Source: Deltaproteobacteria bacterium (GTDB lineage: Bacteria; Desulfobacterota; RBG-13-43-22). From it: DNA of 41,269 nt. The notes beneath the pieces are model-generated. The model saw only the letters and a list, made by a program, of their open reading frames with translations. It ran no database searches and had not been told where the DNA came from. A program made the translations under genes and the position numbers. Positions 40,682-41,269 of the stretch are shown here, piece after piece. The stretch is from positions 1-41,269 of the forward strand of contig JACQYK010000125.1 of assembly GCA_016208255.1 (NCBI GenBank). Direction: 5' to 3'. Position 1 is the first letter of the stretch. The number at the start of each line of letters is the position of its first letter.

Positions 40682-41269
40682 ATGGCCATTTTCTTTTTTA
40701 AAGGCGCTTTAAGTCTCTATTTGTTGGGCACAGTGGGATACATTATTTTTATCGTTTTTCAAATAAAAACCATGGCCCGAATTTCCTATGGTCTTCTCCT
40801 TTTGGGGTTTATAAACCACACCTTAGCCATCGGCCTCTGGACTATCCAAACCGGCTATTTGCCGGTTCATAATTTACGGGAGTCCTTATCGTTTTTTGCC
40901 TGGGCGATCATCGGCGTCTATCTGATCATCCAGATTCGATTCAATATTCTGGTCCTGGGCTCTTTCCTTTCTCCCCTGGCAGCGGCGATGATGATCAGTT
41001 CCTCTTTCATTCCACTTCAAACCGGATCGATCAACCCCTTACTGCAAAACATTTGGCTGACGGTTCACATCGTCTTTATTTTTGCCGGCAACGGGGTTTT
41101 TGCCATAGCCTTTCTAGCCGGAATCATGTACCTCATCCAGGAACGTCAGATCAAATCCAAGCGATTGGGTCTTCTTTATCATCGGCTGCCGGCGCTGGAG
41201 ATATTGGATGCCTTGAACTACAATAGTCTGATTCTGGGATTTCCTCTGATGATCTTGGGCATGCTCAGC
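40682..41269 (+). CDS. CcsA/HemX-type cytochrome c assembly protein, 5' part
   Basis: Begins at ATG 40682 with TGAGGA just upstream (overlapping the sirC stop region), and remains open to the right edge (196 codons seen). It is a multi-spanning membrane protein: FFFKGALSLYLLGTVGYIIF, SYGLLLLGFINHTLAIGLW, NLRESLSFFAWAIIGVYLII, LVLGSFLSPLAAAMMISSSF and WLTVHIVFIFAGNGVFAIAF. The PVHNLRESLSFFAW segment resembles the tryptophan/haem region of CcsA-family proteins. In deltaproteobacteria such genes usually precede hemA. Role: haem handling for c-type cytochromes or glutamyl-tRNA reductase stability. Truncated by the window. Confidence 0.85.
   Translation, partial: MAIFFFKGALSLYLLGTVGYIIFIVFQIKTMARISYGLLLLGFINHTLAIGLWTIQTGYLPVHNLRESLSFFAWAIIGVYLIIQIRFNILVLGSFLSPLAAAMMISSSFIPLQTGSINPLLQNIWLTVHIVFIFAGNGVFAIAFLAGIMYLIQERQIKSKRLGLLYHRLPALEILDALNYNSLILGFPLMILGMLS

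Overview
The window looks like a chromosomal segment of an anaerobic deltaproteobacterium (Desulfobacterota). This rests on gene content rather than on any marker search: HdrB/HdrE-type redox proteins, a periplasmic-type [NiFe] hydrogenase, a sulfide:quinone-oxidoreductase-like flavoprotein, a siroheme-type Fe-S protein, PAS kinases with cysteine clusters, a PurS-fused long PurL, and intergenic hairpin repeats of the kind common in that phylum.

Layout. 0-0.9 kb: a GlcF-like Fe-S protein running off the left edge. 1.3-2.2 kb: a small outer-membrane barrel gene bracketed by inverted repeats. 2.2-4.9 kb: ricT-metG (minus). 5.4-7.5 kb: an SDR/DUF2867 protein and a DUF523 protein. 7.8-11.6 kb: purL-purQ, with purL broken by a 14-bp tandem duplication. 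11.6-12.8 kb: an intact VapBC-type pair next to decayed toxin-antitoxin remnants. 13-17.8 kb (minus): a molybdopterin oxidoreductase, a TPR lipoprotein-like/exported protein, a siroheme/ferredoxin protein and a c-type cytochrome with an in-frame amber codon. 17.8-20.7 kb: a multihaem-cytochrome fragment, a phosphotransferase broken by a small deletion, a DOMON-like gene and a NYN-domain gene. 20.7-23.1 kb (minus): a YwbE-like gene and a MoxR/CoxE pair. 23.9-32.6 kb: an SQR-like flavoprotein, DUF1641, RRM, an HTH regulator, an HdrE/HdrC-like fusion with HdrB, and a kinase with two receiver proteins. 32.6-37.4 kb (minus): a hydrogenase cluster (substrate-binding protein, small subunit, large subunit, maturation protease, HypC). 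37.8-41.3 kb: tRNA-Asp, tRNA-Val, rng, sirC and a CcsA/HemX-like gene running off the right edge.

The most striking observation is the hydrogenase large subunit. Its reading frame is interrupted only by a UGA at the second cysteine position of the N-terminal nickel-binding motif (RACGV-UGA-TYTH). An 8-bp hairpin with a GGU apical loop begins 15 nt after that UGA, as expected of a bacterial SECIS element. The protein is therefore probably a selenoprotein with Sec at residue 62. In classical [NiFeSe] hydrogenases Sec sits in the C-terminal motif, which here is an ordinary DPCIACGVH.

A second theme is gene decay and repeats. There are four independently broken genes, a tRNA-Asp 3'-end plus terminator duplicated on both sides of the hydrogenase cluster, a 150-bp MITE-like element with perfect 22-bp terminal inverted repeats, and several REP-like hairpins. 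Some of the breaks could be assembly errors and would need read-level checks.
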